Shown: in pieces, positions 16,769 to 25,334 of the stretch | Numbering within the stretch: position 1 is the first letter of the stretch | How the letters are laid out: each line of letters begins with the position of its first letter | NCBI RefSeq assembly: GCF_900116855.1 | Contig: NZ_UETD01000008.1 | Location: 124,001 to 188,000 of the forward strand | Direction of reading: 5' to 3' | Origin: Ruminococcus flavefaciens | GTDB taxonomy: Bacteria; Bacillota; Clostridia; Oscillospirales; Ruminococcaceae | Length of the DNA: 64,000 bases | Notes under the pieces: generated by a model | The model's database searches: none | What the model saw: the letters and a program-made list of their open reading frames with translations, nothing else | What the model was told of the DNA's origin: nothing | Program-made: the position numbers and the translations under genes

Positions 16769-17884
16769 ATGGAAGAAAACAATAAAAATGCGCTTTATTG
16801 CTCACACTGCGGAGCACTTATTGATGAAGATGAAGACTACGAAGAAGTCAACGGCGAGGTAGTCTGTACAGACTGTTATGAGCACCACACAACTGCCTGT
16901 GACCGTTGTGGTACAGTTATCTGGACAAATGATAGCTATGGGGATGAATATACGACTCTATGCCATCACTGTTACGAGAATCATTATACCCGTTGCTCCT
17001 GCTGTGATGCCCTTTTACACGAAGATGATGCCTATCACCTCGACGGATACGACTACTGCTCGGAATGTTACCACGATGAAGTCGATAAATCGCGTAGTAT
17101 CCACGACTACGGCTACAAGCCAGAGCCGATATTCCATGGTGATTCTAAGCGCTTTTTCGGAATTGAGCTAGAGATTGATGGAGCGGGAAAAGACTCAGAT
17201 AACGCTGATGAACTGCTTAAAATAGCCAATTCAGATGGAAACAGCGAACACATCTACATCAAAGGTGACGGCAGTCTTGACGACGGACTTGAAATTGTAA
17301 CGCATCCAATGAGCCTTGAATATCATAAGCAATTCTGTTGGGAAGATATCATGAAAAAGGCTATATATCTGGGATATCGAAGCCATCAGACAAGCACCTG
17401 TGGACTCCATATCCATGTAAACAGAAGCAGTTTCGGAGATACAACCGATGAGCAGGAACTGGTAATCAGCCATATCTTGTTTTTCGTTGAAAAGCACTGG
17501 GCTGAGCTTTTGAAGTTCAGTAGGCGGAGTGAGTATTCGATGAACCGTTGGGCTGCCAGGTACGGTTATGAAAAGACAGGCCGTGAGATCTTGGATAAGG
17601 CTAAAAAAGGCAACAATGGCAGATATGCTGCTGTCAACGTTATGAACTGGGCAACCATAGAATTCAGACTGTTCCGCGGTACTTTGAAGCATAACACACT
17701 CATCGCGGCTTTAGAATTGGTTGATGCTATATGCGATATTGCCATGAACATGACAGAGGATCAGATTGAAAAGCAATCATGGTCAGACTTTGTCAGCACT
17801 ATAGAAGCCACAGAGCTTGTGCACTATCTCAAAGAAAGGAAATTATACATCAACGAAGACGTTGAGGATCAGGAGGAATTATAA
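16769..17884 (+). CDS. Amidoligase (COOH-NH2 ligase) with three N-terminal LIM-like zinc ribbons
   Basis: A 371-residue protein. Residues 11-100 hold six CxxC pairs (11/14, 33/36, 44/47, 65/68, 76/79, 97/100), a regular 32-33-residue period that gives three tandem zinc-ribbon or LIM-like units. The rest fits the amidoligase family related to glutamine synthetase: FFGIELEID (129-137), GDGSLDDGLEIVTHP (166-180), CGLHIHVN (211-218) and TIEFRLFRGT near 295. Such enzymes are predicted to join a carboxylate to ammonia or an amine at the cost of ATP. It heads a three-gene operon with a small protein (sharing TAATG) and a glutamine amidotransferase, which would supply the ammonia. The natural substrate is unknown. 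Confidence 0.87.
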   Translation: MEENNKNALYCSHCGALIDEDEDYEEVNGEVVCTDCYEHHTTACDRCGTVIWTNDSYGDEYTTLCHHCYENHYTRCSCCDALLHEDDAYHLDGYDYCSECYHDEVDKSRSIHDYGYKPEPIFHGDSKRFFGIELEIDGAGKDSDNADELLKIANSDGNSEHIYIKGDGSLDDGLEIVTHPMSLEYHKQFCWEDIMKKAIYLGYRSHQTSTCGLHIHVNRSSFGDTTDEQELVISHILFFVEKHWAELLKFSRRSEYSMNRWAARYGYEKTGREILDKAKKGNNGRYAAVNVMNWATIEFRLFRGTLKHNTLIAALELVDAICDIAMNMTEDQIEKQSWSDFVSTIEATELVHYLKERKLYINEDVEDQEEL

Positions 17885-18078
17885 TGATGAAACCATCAGA
17901 AATTATGGAAAAAATCCCGAAATTACCCATATCAAACTTCAAATATTCAGACGCCCAGGTAATTCTCAGGCTTGTGACTATCATTGCGGCCTGCCATCTA
18001 AGTGGAAAAATCAACCGCGTCCTGAAAAGGATACAGAAAATGGAACATCCGAATGACTTTATAGACTTGCTTAAATAA
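17884..18078 (+). CDS. Small protein between amidoligase and glutaminase
   Basis: A 64-residue protein beginning MMKPSEIMEKIPKLPISNF, with an amphipathic middle (AQVILRLVTIIAACHLSG) and a basic helix. Its ATG shares one base with the amidoligase stop (TAATG), so it is translationally coupled. No family is recognised. Its position between a ligase and an ammonia-generating enzyme makes it a candidate substrate or carrier peptide, or a small subunit of the complex; that is inference. Confidence 0.7.
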   Translation: MMKPSEIMEKIPKLPISNFKYSDAQVILRLVTIIAACHLSGKINRVLKRIQKMEHPNDFIDLLK

Positions 18079-18090
18079 GGAGGTATGAAA

Positions 18091-19065
18091 ATGTGTTCAT
18101 TGTTTGGTTATCTTGACTACCAAGGCATAGTCCCACATAAAATATTGAAAAAGTTGACTCAATCTCTTGCAGTTGCTGCGGAGGAACGCGGCACTGATGC
18201 CACAGGAATCTCCTACATAAAGGACGGAAAGGTAGTAATATTCAAGCGCGCAAAAGCAGCTCACAAGCTTCATCTTAATCCGCCTGAGGGAACAACAGCA
18301 GTTATGGGACATACCAGGCTCGCTACTCAGGGCGATAAGAAGCAAAACTACAATAATCATCCTTTCGCAGGTCATGCTGATACAGAATTCGCCTTCGCGC
18401 ACAATGGAGTGCTGTGGAATGATAAGGAGCTACGTAAGGACGGAGTAATCCCAAATACATATATAGATACCGACAGTTATATCGGCGTACAGTTGATAGA
18501 GAAGCAGGGAAAGCTCGACTTCGACAGCCTCAAGTACATGGCGGAGACAGTCGAAGGCAACTTCACATTCACGGTGCTCGACCAGTATAATAGCTTATAT
18601 ATCGTCAAAGGAAGCAATCCGATGTACCTGATCCACTTTGAGACAATAGGCTTATATGTATATGCAAGCACTGAAAGCATTATGAAGAAGGCTTTGAAAC
18701 AGATGGGGCTTCATAAGTTCGAATCAAAGCGTATAGAGACTGAGGAAGGTGATATTCTCCGCATCGACAGGAACGGAAAAACCACAAGGTCAAAGTTCGA
18801 GCCTAAGGTTTACTGCTCAAAATACGGATCATGGTATGACTATGAGGACTCTCCTTATTATAACATACATGAGGAAATACTTCTCGCCTACTGTGGCTGC
18901 TATGGAGTCGATAGCTCTGATGTAGAACTTTTGCTTGACTACGGCTATACCTGCGACGAAATCGAAGAGATGCTTATGGATACCAACCTGCTCCGAGAGG
19001 CTCTACATGATGTAAAGTATATACTTGGAGAGGATGTGTATGAGAGTTACTGCGGAGCTTTTTAA
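18091..19065 (+). CDS. Class II (Ntn-type) glutamine amidotransferase
   Basis: A 324-residue protein. The ATG at 18091 is preferred over 18085 for two reasons: GGAGG (18079-18083) is 7 nt away, and the product then starts Met-Cys, giving the N-terminal nucleophile Cys this family needs. Visible motifs are MCSLFGYLD, RGTDATGISY, GHTRLATQG followed by NYNNHPF, FAHNGVLWND and TDSYIG, as in the glutaminase domain of GlmS and PurF. No synthetase domain is attached. The last 100 residues are an unrecognised Tyr/Cys-rich tail (YCGCYGVDSSDVELLLDYGY). It should hydrolyse glutamine and pass ammonia to a partner, most plausibly the amidoligase in the same operon. Confidence 0.88.
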   Translation: MCSLFGYLDYQGIVPHKILKKLTQSLAVAAEERGTDATGISYIKDGKVVIFKRAKAAHKLHLNPPEGTTAVMGHTRLATQGDKKQNYNNHPFAGHADTEFAFAHNGVLWNDKELRKDGVIPNTYIDTDSYIGVQLIEKQGKLDFDSLKYMAETVEGNFTFTVLDQYNSLYIVKGSNPMYLIHFETIGLYVYASTESIMKKALKQMGLHKFESKRIETEEGDILRIDRNGKTTRSKFEPKVYCSKYGSWYDYEDSPYYNIHEEILLAYCGCYGVDSSDVELLLDYGYTCDEIEEMLMDTNLLREALHDVKYILGEDVYESYCGAF

Positions 19066-19130
19066 AGCTTCACCGGCACATTCTCGGACAGTTAATAAAT
19101 GGAAACCTATATCCAGAGAGGCAAATGCTT

Positions 19131-20309
19131 ATGACAAAAAAAGCAAACAATGAAGGTAGTATTTATAAAGATAAAAAGGGGCTTTGGCGTGGAGCTGTTA
19201 CTCTTTACTGCGAAAACGGCGTGCCAAAACGTAAATACTTATCTGGCAAAACAAAACATGAGGTCACAGAAAAAGTCAATAAATTATTGAATGAAGTAAA
19301 GTACGGAGACTACACTGAGCCTTCAAAAATCACTCTTTATGAATGGATGAATATCTGGCTTGATATGTATTGCCGCGGTGTATTAAAGCAGACAACTGTA
19401 ATCAACTACGAAACATACATAGAAAAGCATATAAAGCCTACTATAGGCAATATCAAGCTATGCGACCTGAATCCTATGATCGTACAGCGCTTTTATCAGG
19501 AAAAGTTCAGGAATGGCAAGCTTATAGGCAAAGGCGGTCTCAGTCCAAAGACGATGCATAATCTTCATACGATGATCCACACATCTCTGGACAAGGCATA
19601 CAAAATGCAATATATTAACCGCAACATCGCTGATTTTGTGACTCCGCCCAAGCTTGTCAAACATGAACGCAAATTCTTCACAGTGGAAGAGCAGACTGAG
19701 CTTCAAAAGCATCTGCCGGATGAGAGGCTTGGAATGGCGGTGCTGCTTGATCTCTATACCGGACTGCGTATGGGTGAGTTGCTTGGACTTCCGTGGAAAA
19801 ATGTCCACTTCGATTTCAACGGAACAAGCTACATCAAAATTGATCAGACTATCTCACGTATCAGAAACCCTGATAAAAGTAGTCCTCAAAAGACGCTCCT
19901 TATATTCAGCACTCCCAAGACAAGCTATTCTGTCAGGACGATACCTCTGCTGCCTGAGATAGCTCAAAAGCTTTATGTTCATCGTCAGGAGCAGGAGCGA
20001 TGGTTGGCTGAGAACGGCTATCCGGATATCGGACTTGTGTTTATATCGCAAAACGGACAGCCCATAGATCCGCGGAATTTCCAGAAAACTTTCAAGTGTA
20101 TGCTTAAAAGATATAATATCCGTATCATCAACTTTCACGGAATCAGGCATACATTTGCTACCCGTAGTCTGGAGAGCGGTATGGATATAAAGACTCTCAG
20201 CAGATTACTCGGTCATAGTTCTATTCAGATAAGCCTCGATCTTTACGCTCATGTCACAGATCAGCTTCAGCTTGAACATATTTCAAATCTTGAAATGTTC
20301 CTGAAATAA
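19131..20309 (+). CDS. int: Tyrosine recombinase / integrase (Tn916-phage type), intact
   Basis: A 392-residue integrase with all three expected domains: an AP2-like arm-binding N terminus (EGSIYKDKKGLWRGAVTLY), a core-binding SAM-like domain (YEWMNIWLDMY), and a catalytic domain with Arg in YTGLRMGELLGL, the H-x-x-R box HGIRHTFATR, LLGHSS and nucleophile Tyr in SLDLYAHVTD. Length and motifs are complete, so it should be active. ATG 19131 has GAGAGG at good spacing; an ATG at 19125 is too close. It sits between the amidoligase cargo and the repeat-punctuated gene array starting 55 nt after its stop, and is the best candidate for the enzyme acting on those repeats. Confidence 0.93.
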   Translation: MTKKANNEGSIYKDKKGLWRGAVTLYCENGVPKRKYLSGKTKHEVTEKVNKLLNEVKYGDYTEPSKITLYEWMNIWLDMYCRGVLKQTTVINYETYIEKHIKPTIGNIKLCDLNPMIVQRFYQEKFRNGKLIGKGGLSPKTMHNLHTMIHTSLDKAYKMQYINRNIADFVTPPKLVKHERKFFTVEEQTELQKHLPDERLGMAVLLDLYTGLRMGELLGLPWKNVHFDFNGTSYIKIDQTISRIRNPDKSSPQKTLLIFSTPKTSYSVRTIPLLPEIAQKLYVHRQEQERWLAENGYPDIGLVFISQNGQPIDPRNFQKTFKCMLKRYNIRIINFHGIRHTFATRSLESGMDIKTLSRLLGHSSIQISLDLYAHVTDQLQLEHISNLEMFLK

Positions 20310-20318
20310 TATGATTTG

Positions 20319-20343
20319 CAGTTCGCCCATCACGGGCGAGCTG
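20319..20343 (+). terminator. Terminator of the integrase gene
   Basis: CAGTTCGCCC pairs with GGGCGAGCTG, then TTTTTTC, 10 nt past the integrase stop. Confidence 0.85.
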
Positions 20344-20364
20344 TTTTTTCTATTATATAGGAGA

Positions 20365-20447
20365 CTTTTTGCGGACACTTGGACACTCCGCTAAATACAG
20401 CCATTTATAAGGCATAAAAAAGCACCTGTCTGTTTGGACAAGTGCTT
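20365..20447 (-). repeat. Cassette repeat, copy A (terminator + GGACAC core)
   Basis: The core GCGGACACTTGGACAC is at 20371-20386, followed by TAAATACAGCCATTTATAAG and a hairpin AAGCACCTG...CAAGTGCTT. Read on the minus strand, the hairpin is followed by TTTTTT and terminates the gene at 20480-21022. This copy lacks the long upstream part present in copies B and C. It starts 55 nt after the integrase stop. Confidence 0.85.
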
Positions 20448-20479
20448 AGTTTTTATTAAGTTTTCGTGCAATACAATTA

Positions 20480-21022
20480 TTATCTGGGACGGCAGTAATG
20501 ATAATTGAGCATAAACTCAAACTCATATCCCTGCGGATTGCTTTTAAACTCTTCTCTTTTCTTGAGATCGGTGATAAACTTCTCTGCAATTCCAGCATCT
20601 TCATTTCGATTTTCAATATATTCAAGAGACCACAAGAAATCTTTCAGTTCTTCTGCTTTGGCTTGGTTTGTAACCTCGTAACCTTCCCACCACGAACAGC
20701 TTCTTTCCTCAGTCAGTTCAGAATCCGGCACACAGCTTCTGCTAAATATATAGGAACATATTTCACGCAGAGCAACTCTCGGTACAGAGGTATAGGCATT
20801 TCCTTCTGCTCCTTCTTCAAGCAGATACTGTTTTCCCATATATTTTCCGCATATTCTGAAAATAGCCGGTGGAAGATCAATGAACAGACTGCTGGCCCAC
20901 CAGCAGATTTCTTCATAGCCAGCATAATCACTTGCAGGCGCAGGGATCACTTTCGGACCGGAGATGATGTCACCGGTTCGCTTGTCCTTGATGCGTACGC
21001 TGATATCAAAATCGAAACTCAA
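20480..21022 (-). CDS. Hypothetical protein, first unit of the repeat-punctuated array
   Basis: About 180 residues, soluble, acidic in the second half. There is no recognised family. Notable patches are FDFDISVRIKDKRTGDIISG, YEEICWWASSLFIDLPPAIF and the Cys/Trp-rich RSCSWWEGYEVT. I chose TTG 21022 because GGAGG (21035-21031) lies 8 nt before it; an ATG at 21046 would place the ribosome site inside the gene. Promoter at 21056-21084 in repeat B, terminator in repeat A, so it is a self-contained transcription unit. The character is compatible with an immunity protein; not provable here. Confidence 0.68.
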   Translation of the reverse strand: MSFDFDISVRIKDKRTGDIISGPKVIPAPASDYAGYEEICWWASSLFIDLPPAIFRICGKYMGKQYLLEEGAEGNAYTSVPRVALREICSYIFSRSCVPDSELTEERSCSWWEGYEVTNQAKAEELKDFLWSLEYIENRNEDAGIAEKFITDLKKREEFKSNPQGYEFEFMLNYHYCRPR

Positions 21023-21055
21023 CTTCAACACCTCCTGTACTTCCATTATACCGGA

Positions 21056-21253
21056 ATTATAGCACAACAGGAAGAAAAAGTCACTCAGAAGAAGTACAAG
21101 CTTAATCTATCTAACTATTATATTCGTAAATACTCAAACTTCACGGATGAACTTTTTCTTTTATATATAAAGCTTTTTGTGGACACTTGGACACTCTGCT
21201 GAATATAGCCGTTTCAGAGGCATAAAAAGCACCTGCTTTTCAACAAGTGCTTA
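21056..21253 (-). repeat. Cassette repeat, copy B (promoter + conserved block + core + terminator)
   Basis: About 198 bp, closely matching copy C along its whole length. In minus-strand order it holds the terminator of the 21285 gene (hairpin AAGCACTTG...CAGGTGCTT plus T run), the core GTGGACACTTGGACAC (plus strand 21179-21194), an AT-rich TTTATATATAAAGC element, a conserved TACTCAAACTTCACGGATGA block, and the promoter GTGACT-17-TATAAT (21084-21056) of the 20480 gene. Confidence 0.88.
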
Positions 21254-21284
21254 CATTAAACAATATTGCAATATAAGTAAAGAA

Positions 21285-21806
21285 CTATTTTGTCAGTGAA
21301 TACATACATTCACCATCATCGGTATGAACTATCACATAGTCGTATTTTTTTGAAACAACATAAAAATCATCAAGCCAGCCATCGGTCTCTCTTAAAACTG
21401 CTATGATTTCAGGAATATACCCTTCATAAACCCAGCCCTGACTCAGTATCAGATAGTGCATATTATTGAGATATTCATCCGGTATTAATGCTGCTATGCT
21501 GCCGATATATTCATAATAATCCTTTCCCCAGTGAATCAATGGAGATCGTTTCAGATTCTTTTGAAAAATCAGCCATAGATAACTTAACTCTGTGAAATCA
21601 GGTTTTCTTTTATCTTCATAATCAATAAAACTGTAATAAAACTTATTGATTATAGACTGATAATTATTTTTTGAGGCTTCATAAAAACGTTTTCTGTCTA
21701 TGTTTTCTTCTTTGATTATTTCTTCGATCTCATCACGTATCCAGTATCTGAAAGGTTTGCGGAATGCTTTATCCTGCCATTCGGTACTTTTCCAATCATT
21801 ACTCAT
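21285..21806 (-). CDS. Hypothetical protein, second unit of the array
   Basis: A 173-residue acidic, aromatic-rich soluble protein. Features include RKPFRYWIRDEIEEIIKEE, SPLIHWGKDYYEYIGS and a C terminus WLDDFYVVSKKYDYVIVHTD, a pattern seen in small proteins suspected to be immunity factors. No family is assigned with confidence. Its promoter lies in repeat C (TTGACT-17-TATAAT, 21893-21865) and its terminator in repeat B. Same orientation as the other array genes and opposite to the integrase. Confidence 0.7.
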   Translation of the reverse strand: MSNDWKSTEWQDKAFRKPFRYWIRDEIEEIIKEENIDRKRFYEASKNNYQSIINKFYYSFIDYEDKRKPDFTELSYLWLIFQKNLKRSPLIHWGKDYYEYIGSIAALIPDEYLNNMHYLILSQGWVYEGYIPEIIAVLRETDGWLDDFYVVSKKYDYVIVHTDDGECMYSLTK

Positions 21807-21864
21807 AAAATCACCCGATATTTCTGATATTGTATATAGATCTCGTTAGCATTTCAACATCTGA

Positions 21865-22060
21865 ATTATAGCACAGCAGGGAGAAAAAGTCAATCAGAAG
21901 AAGTATAAGCTTCTTCAACCTAACCATTATATTCGTAAATACTCAAACTTCACGGATGAACTTTTTCGTTTATATATAAAGCTTTTTGTGGACACTTGGA
22001 CACTCCGCTAAATACAACCATTTATAAGGTATAAAAAAGCACCTGCCGCAGCAAGTGCTT
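21865..22060 (-). repeat. Cassette repeat, copy C
   Basis: About 196 bp, with the same order of elements as copy B: promoter TTGACT-17-TATAAT (21893-21865), TACTCAAACTTCACGGATGA block, TTTATATATAAAGC, core GTGGACACTTGGACAC (21988-22003) and terminator hairpin ending at 22060. Differences from copy B are mostly single bases plus a few short indels, so the duplication is fairly recent or under selection. Confidence 0.88.
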
Positions 22061-22084
22061 CGTGTATATTCAGTTAATTGATTA

Positions 22085-22900
22085 CTATAGTTTTATTCCA
22101 CAGCTCTCGTTATCTTCAACATATTGGTTGATGATATATTCCGCTGCTTTTTGTCCGCTTTCAAAATCCCAACGAATGGGAAATCCCTCTCGTTCACGCC
22201 GATGTGCGTAGGTCAGATGATAAATGCGCCATAGCGCAGTTCCGTCATTCCTTATTGATTGGAACAGCATATCATCATTGGCATCGCATTTGTATATCGC
22301 ATACACCCGACCGTCAAAAAACGGATCATCCTCACCGAGTTCAAGCTTCAGTTCTTGAACAAAGGGGGATTCGCGTTTCTCCTCTGGCAGCATCCACCAG
22401 TTGAAATCATCTCCGAATTTTTCCTCACAGCACTTCATGATATCTTCCATGGACATATCGTCAGTGATCTTGATTTGGTTTTGTTCACGCAGGGAATCCG
22501 AAGCTCCTTCACCGAAATACCAGTCAAAATAATCATCAAACAGCAATATTCCGGAACGCCGCACCATGACGGGACTGTCACCGTTTGGCTTGTAAAGAAG
22601 ATCACAGTTGAGCATACGCACCAGCTGTTTCATAACATATAAAAGTTCATTAGCTGAATTGCAATCAGAAGAAGAGAAATACTGAAAGGAAAGGCAATGA
22701 TTAACATTGACACCATAGTCCTCTTTCATCCATTGTATCGTTCTGTTATCCCATGCATGAACAGATGCTTTGATACGACCGTTGAAAAAACTCTTTTCGC
22801 TTATTGCTTCATTCGGGATGGACGGATATAGATTCTGCATCAGCTCGATCAGCTCAGAAGAATTATCTGCATAAAGGTCAATATAGTTTTCAACTGACAA
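22085..22900 (-). CDS. Hypothetical acidic protein, third unit of the array
   Basis: A 271-residue strongly acidic protein (ITDDMSMEDIMKCCEEKFGD; QELKLELGEDDPFFDG). It has two apparent halves: residues 1-130 with RIKASVHAWDNRTIQWMKED, and a C-terminal half with WRIYHLTYAHRREREGFPIR. No recognised enzyme motif or signal peptide. A TTG at 22900 has AGAGGTG 5-6 nt upstream and is preferred; a GTG at 22915 is also possible. Terminator in repeat C. Compatible with an immunity protein of polymorphic-toxin type, inferred from composition and context. Confidence 0.68.
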   Translation of the reverse strand: MSVENYIDLYADNSSELIELMQNLYPSIPNEAISEKSFFNGRIKASVHAWDNRTIQWMKEDYGVNVNHCLSFQYFSSSDCNSANELLYVMKQLVRMLNCDLLYKPNGDSPVMVRRSGILLFDDYFDWYFGEGASDSLREQNQIKITDDMSMEDIMKCCEEKFGDDFNWWMLPEEKRESPFVQELKLELGEDDPFFDGRVYAIYKCDANDDMLFQSIRNDGTALWRIYHLTYAHRREREGFPIRWDFESGQKAAEYIINQYVEDNESCGIKL

Positions 22901-22997
22901 TTTTTCACCTCTCACTATTTTATTGAATTATAACGCAGAATGAATGAAGGAAAGAATAAATAAAACTACCTCTTACATATGCGCAGAGAAAAAGCCT

Positions 22998-23372
22998 TTA
23001 CATCAAAGCAACTTTTACTTTTTCACAATACAAGTTAAACTCAATATCCTGTTCATCTGAATAAAGATGGTATTTATTGTCGCTACCAAAGGGTGATAAC
23101 TCCTCTATCATAAAGCCGCTGTATAGTCCGTTCATCATATCAAAATTCAGATTGCCTCTTATATTATATAAGGAAAGCTCGATTTGATACTGTCGAGTAT
23201 TATCTGTAAGCAGTAAAGTGATTTTATTAGTATAATCGCAGTAAAATTCATCAATATCCTTTGAGCAATAATTAAGTTCCACTATATTTCCGAAACAATG
23301 CCAGTTCTGAAGCTCTGGCGGGAGTTTTTCCTTAAGAACGTCTATGCCGTATATATTCTTATAATCAAACAT
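22998..23372 (-). CDS. Hypothetical small protein, fourth unit of the array
   Basis: A 124-residue acidic protein starting MFDYKNIYGIDVLKEKLPPE at ATG 23372 with GCAGGTG upstream; the frame upstream of that ATG (to 23462) runs into the repeat and is probably not coding. Beta-rich pattern (ITLLLTDNTRQYQIELSLYN). No family recognised. Immediately upstream lies the short copy D of the repeat core; no full repeat separates it from the third gene, so the array is imperfect here. Confidence 0.62.
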   Translation of the reverse strand: MFDYKNIYGIDVLKEKLPPELQNWHCFGNIVELNYCSKDIDEFYCDYTNKITLLLTDNTRQYQIELSLYNIRGNLNFDMMNGLYSGFMIEELSPFGSDNKYHLYSDEQDIEFNLYCEKVKVALM

Positions 23373-23446
23373 ATCATCACCTGCAAAATATGATTTATAC
23401 CCTAGCTTTTTTTGAGTGAATTTTTTCCTTTTTATTAGAAAAAAAC

Positions 23447-23462
23447 GTGGACACTTGGACAC
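23447..23462 (-). repeat. Cassette repeat core, copy D
   Basis: GTGGACACTTGGACAC is identical to the cores of copies B and C, but only the core is retained. It sits 3 nt from the stop of the 23466-25334 gene and marks the far end of the array. Confidence 0.8.
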
Positions 23463-23465
23463 ATA

Positions 23466-25334
23466 CTATTGTATCTCGAATATACTAAAATTCTGAAGTT
23501 TAAATCCACGCAAAAATGTTCCGTAACCAAATGTCAAAAAACACATATCATCATCCGAACCGTTATAACAGAATTCAAAAGTATACTTCTGCATATCTGA
23601 TGTAAGAATAATGTCGCTTTTATCGAATACAGATACCAATGTTCCATCAGTCTTTTTATTTATGATAATAAAGCTGAAGGGATCATCACTGCACCCGCAA
23701 GCCTCAAATTCTATCCTGTAGTTTTTACCGTTTTCAAAGTAAAGAATTCCCTTGTTATTATCATCAGAGGATTCTATGGATGAACTGCCAATATCAAAAT
23801 ATATAAATGGCTCCTGTTGTGTATTGCATAGACATTTATAGTACCTTTGCAAAGAATTCTTCAAGAAGAGATAAGGGTTATATTCCGTAGATAGTAACGT
23901 CTCATCGCATGAGATTTTGGAAATCTCTACTTTTTGAGCAAAAGCATAAATAACACTCTTATTATCATTATAAAAAGCTGTATATTTATTGATTGCTGTT
24001 TCTAAGTTCTTGGAATCACAAATTTCCTTCAGATATTTGCAATGCTGCTTATATGCTTTATCATCCTTGCTGATATATTTCTTCATCTCTTCATGGTTGA
24101 AAAAATTCAGTTTCTCGCAAAGGTTATCGATAGCGACAGAAACAAGGTAAATGTATATAATTTTAGGATCTAAACCATCAATAGTATTGTCTTTCAGGAA
24201 ACTTTTGAGATTATTATACCTGTCCTTTTTCGACTTTTGTGCTTTATCTATCGAAAAATAAAGATCATAGTTTTCGGTATACACGCGCTCTAGTACTGCA
24301 TTCAAGGAATTCATCCACTGAAGATATCTCGCCCTTTTATCATAGAAATATTTCTTTTCCAAAGCTCTAATAGCAGCACCGAGTATTTCAGCTTTACTTC
24401 TATTAAACCTGTAGTCATATAAATAAGTTTCTTCTTCACTATTACTGTCATATCCAGTATTTTTGGTAATATACCAGAAGTATCTGGGGCAGTATATTTC
24501 TCTACATATATTTTCCCAAATTCTGAGAGATAAAATATGAGTATCTTTTTCAACTGAAAATCTGCTGTTCTTCTTGAATGGAAAGATCTGATACTTCATA
24601 CCTGCTTTGTTCATGACGATATTGCTTGCAATAGCTGAATCATAGTCCTTCATATTACATATCACTTCATTTTTCAATCCTGAGAAACCATCCTGAAAAT
24701 TAGAAGTATCTATTAAATAGGCTATTTTACATTCAGTTATATCATATCTTTCATCTATTACCTGCTCTATATCGCTAATGTTAGCAACATTATAAATCAG
24801 ATCTATGATATCATTGGATTTCACTTCTTTTCTTATCTTCCTGAAGACTTCATCATATTTCTTTTTAAAAAGGTTATTCCTTGCGCTGCCCAGGCAATCA
24901 AAGTCTTCAAACAAAACACCAATAAGCATACTTATATATTTATATAGTAATTTTGAAAAAAGATACTGTTCAGCCTGAGAATGAAAGATGTAATCAATAT
25001 CCACACCCTTTTTCTTAAAAAAAGCAACCGCATTATTTACAGCAATATCCCTATTAAACGTATAACCCTTCTTTTGTTTACCAACATATTTAAATTTACA
25101 TTGCTTATGTGTAAATGTCAAATTGAAAAGATCTTCATATCTAACACGGTATGTTACTTTAAAACTACAATCTGTAAAATCTTTTTTTCTTCCTAAAACT
25201 ATTTCAGTATTAATGTCACTCTTTTCAATGCTAACTGACAATACACCAAATATGTCGTTCACCAGCTCTCGCAAACAAGTTTGCCTGATGTCTTCCCCTT
25301 CTTTCTTTTTTTCAGGAATAACATAATTTCCCAC
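23466..25334 (-). CDS. Large uncharacterised protein with a CBM4/9-like C-terminal domain
   Basis: A 622-residue, Lys/Asn/Ile-rich protein from an AT-rich gene unlike the chromosomal genes further right. Residues 1-470 are mostly helical with no recognised motif. The last 120 residues (YFENGKNYRIEFEACG ... LTSDMQKYTFEFCYNGSDDD ... LQNFSIFEIQ) have the pattern of a jelly-roll carbohydrate-binding module of the CBM4/9 type. No signal peptide is visible, so the domain may bind something inside the cell. GTG start at 25334 with GGGGG 8 nt upstream; promoter at 25385-25414. It closes the array, between repeat D and the next element's excisionase. Unknown function; a defence or effector role is possible. 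Confidence 0.7.
   Translation of the reverse strand: MGNYVIPEKKKEGEDIRQTCLRELVNDIFGVLSVSIEKSDINTEIVLGRKKDFTDCSFKVTYRVRYEDLFNLTFTHKQCKFKYVGKQKKGYTFNRDIAVNNAVAFFKKKGVDIDYIFHSQAEQYLFSKLLYKYISMLIGVLFEDFDCLGSARNNLFKKKYDEVFRKIRKEVKSNDIIDLIYNVANISDIEQVIDERYDITECKIAYLIDTSNFQDGFSGLKNEVICNMKDYDSAIASNIVMNKAGMKYQIFPFKKNSRFSVEKDTHILSLRIWENICREIYCPRYFWYITKNTGYDSNSEEETYLYDYRFNRSKAEILGAAIRALEKKYFYDKRARYLQWMNSLNAVLERVYTENYDLYFSIDKAQKSKKDRYNNLKSFLKDNTIDGLDPKIIYIYLVSVAIDNLCEKLNFFNHEEMKKYISKDDKAYKQHCKYLKEICDSKNLETAINKYTAFYNDNKSVIYAFAQKVEISKISCDETLLSTEYNPYLFLKNSLQRYYKCLCNTQQEPFIYFDIGSSSIESSDDNNKGILYFENGKNYRIEFEACGCSDDPFSFIIINKKTDGTLVSVFDKSDIILTSDMQKYTFEFCYNGSDDDMCFLTFGYGTFLRGFKLQNFSIFEIQ

Noticed and set aside
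20340..22061. Repeats A-C as a CRISPR array
   Set aside because: Repeats are 80-200 bp with whole genes between them, contain promoters and terminators, and there are no cas genes.
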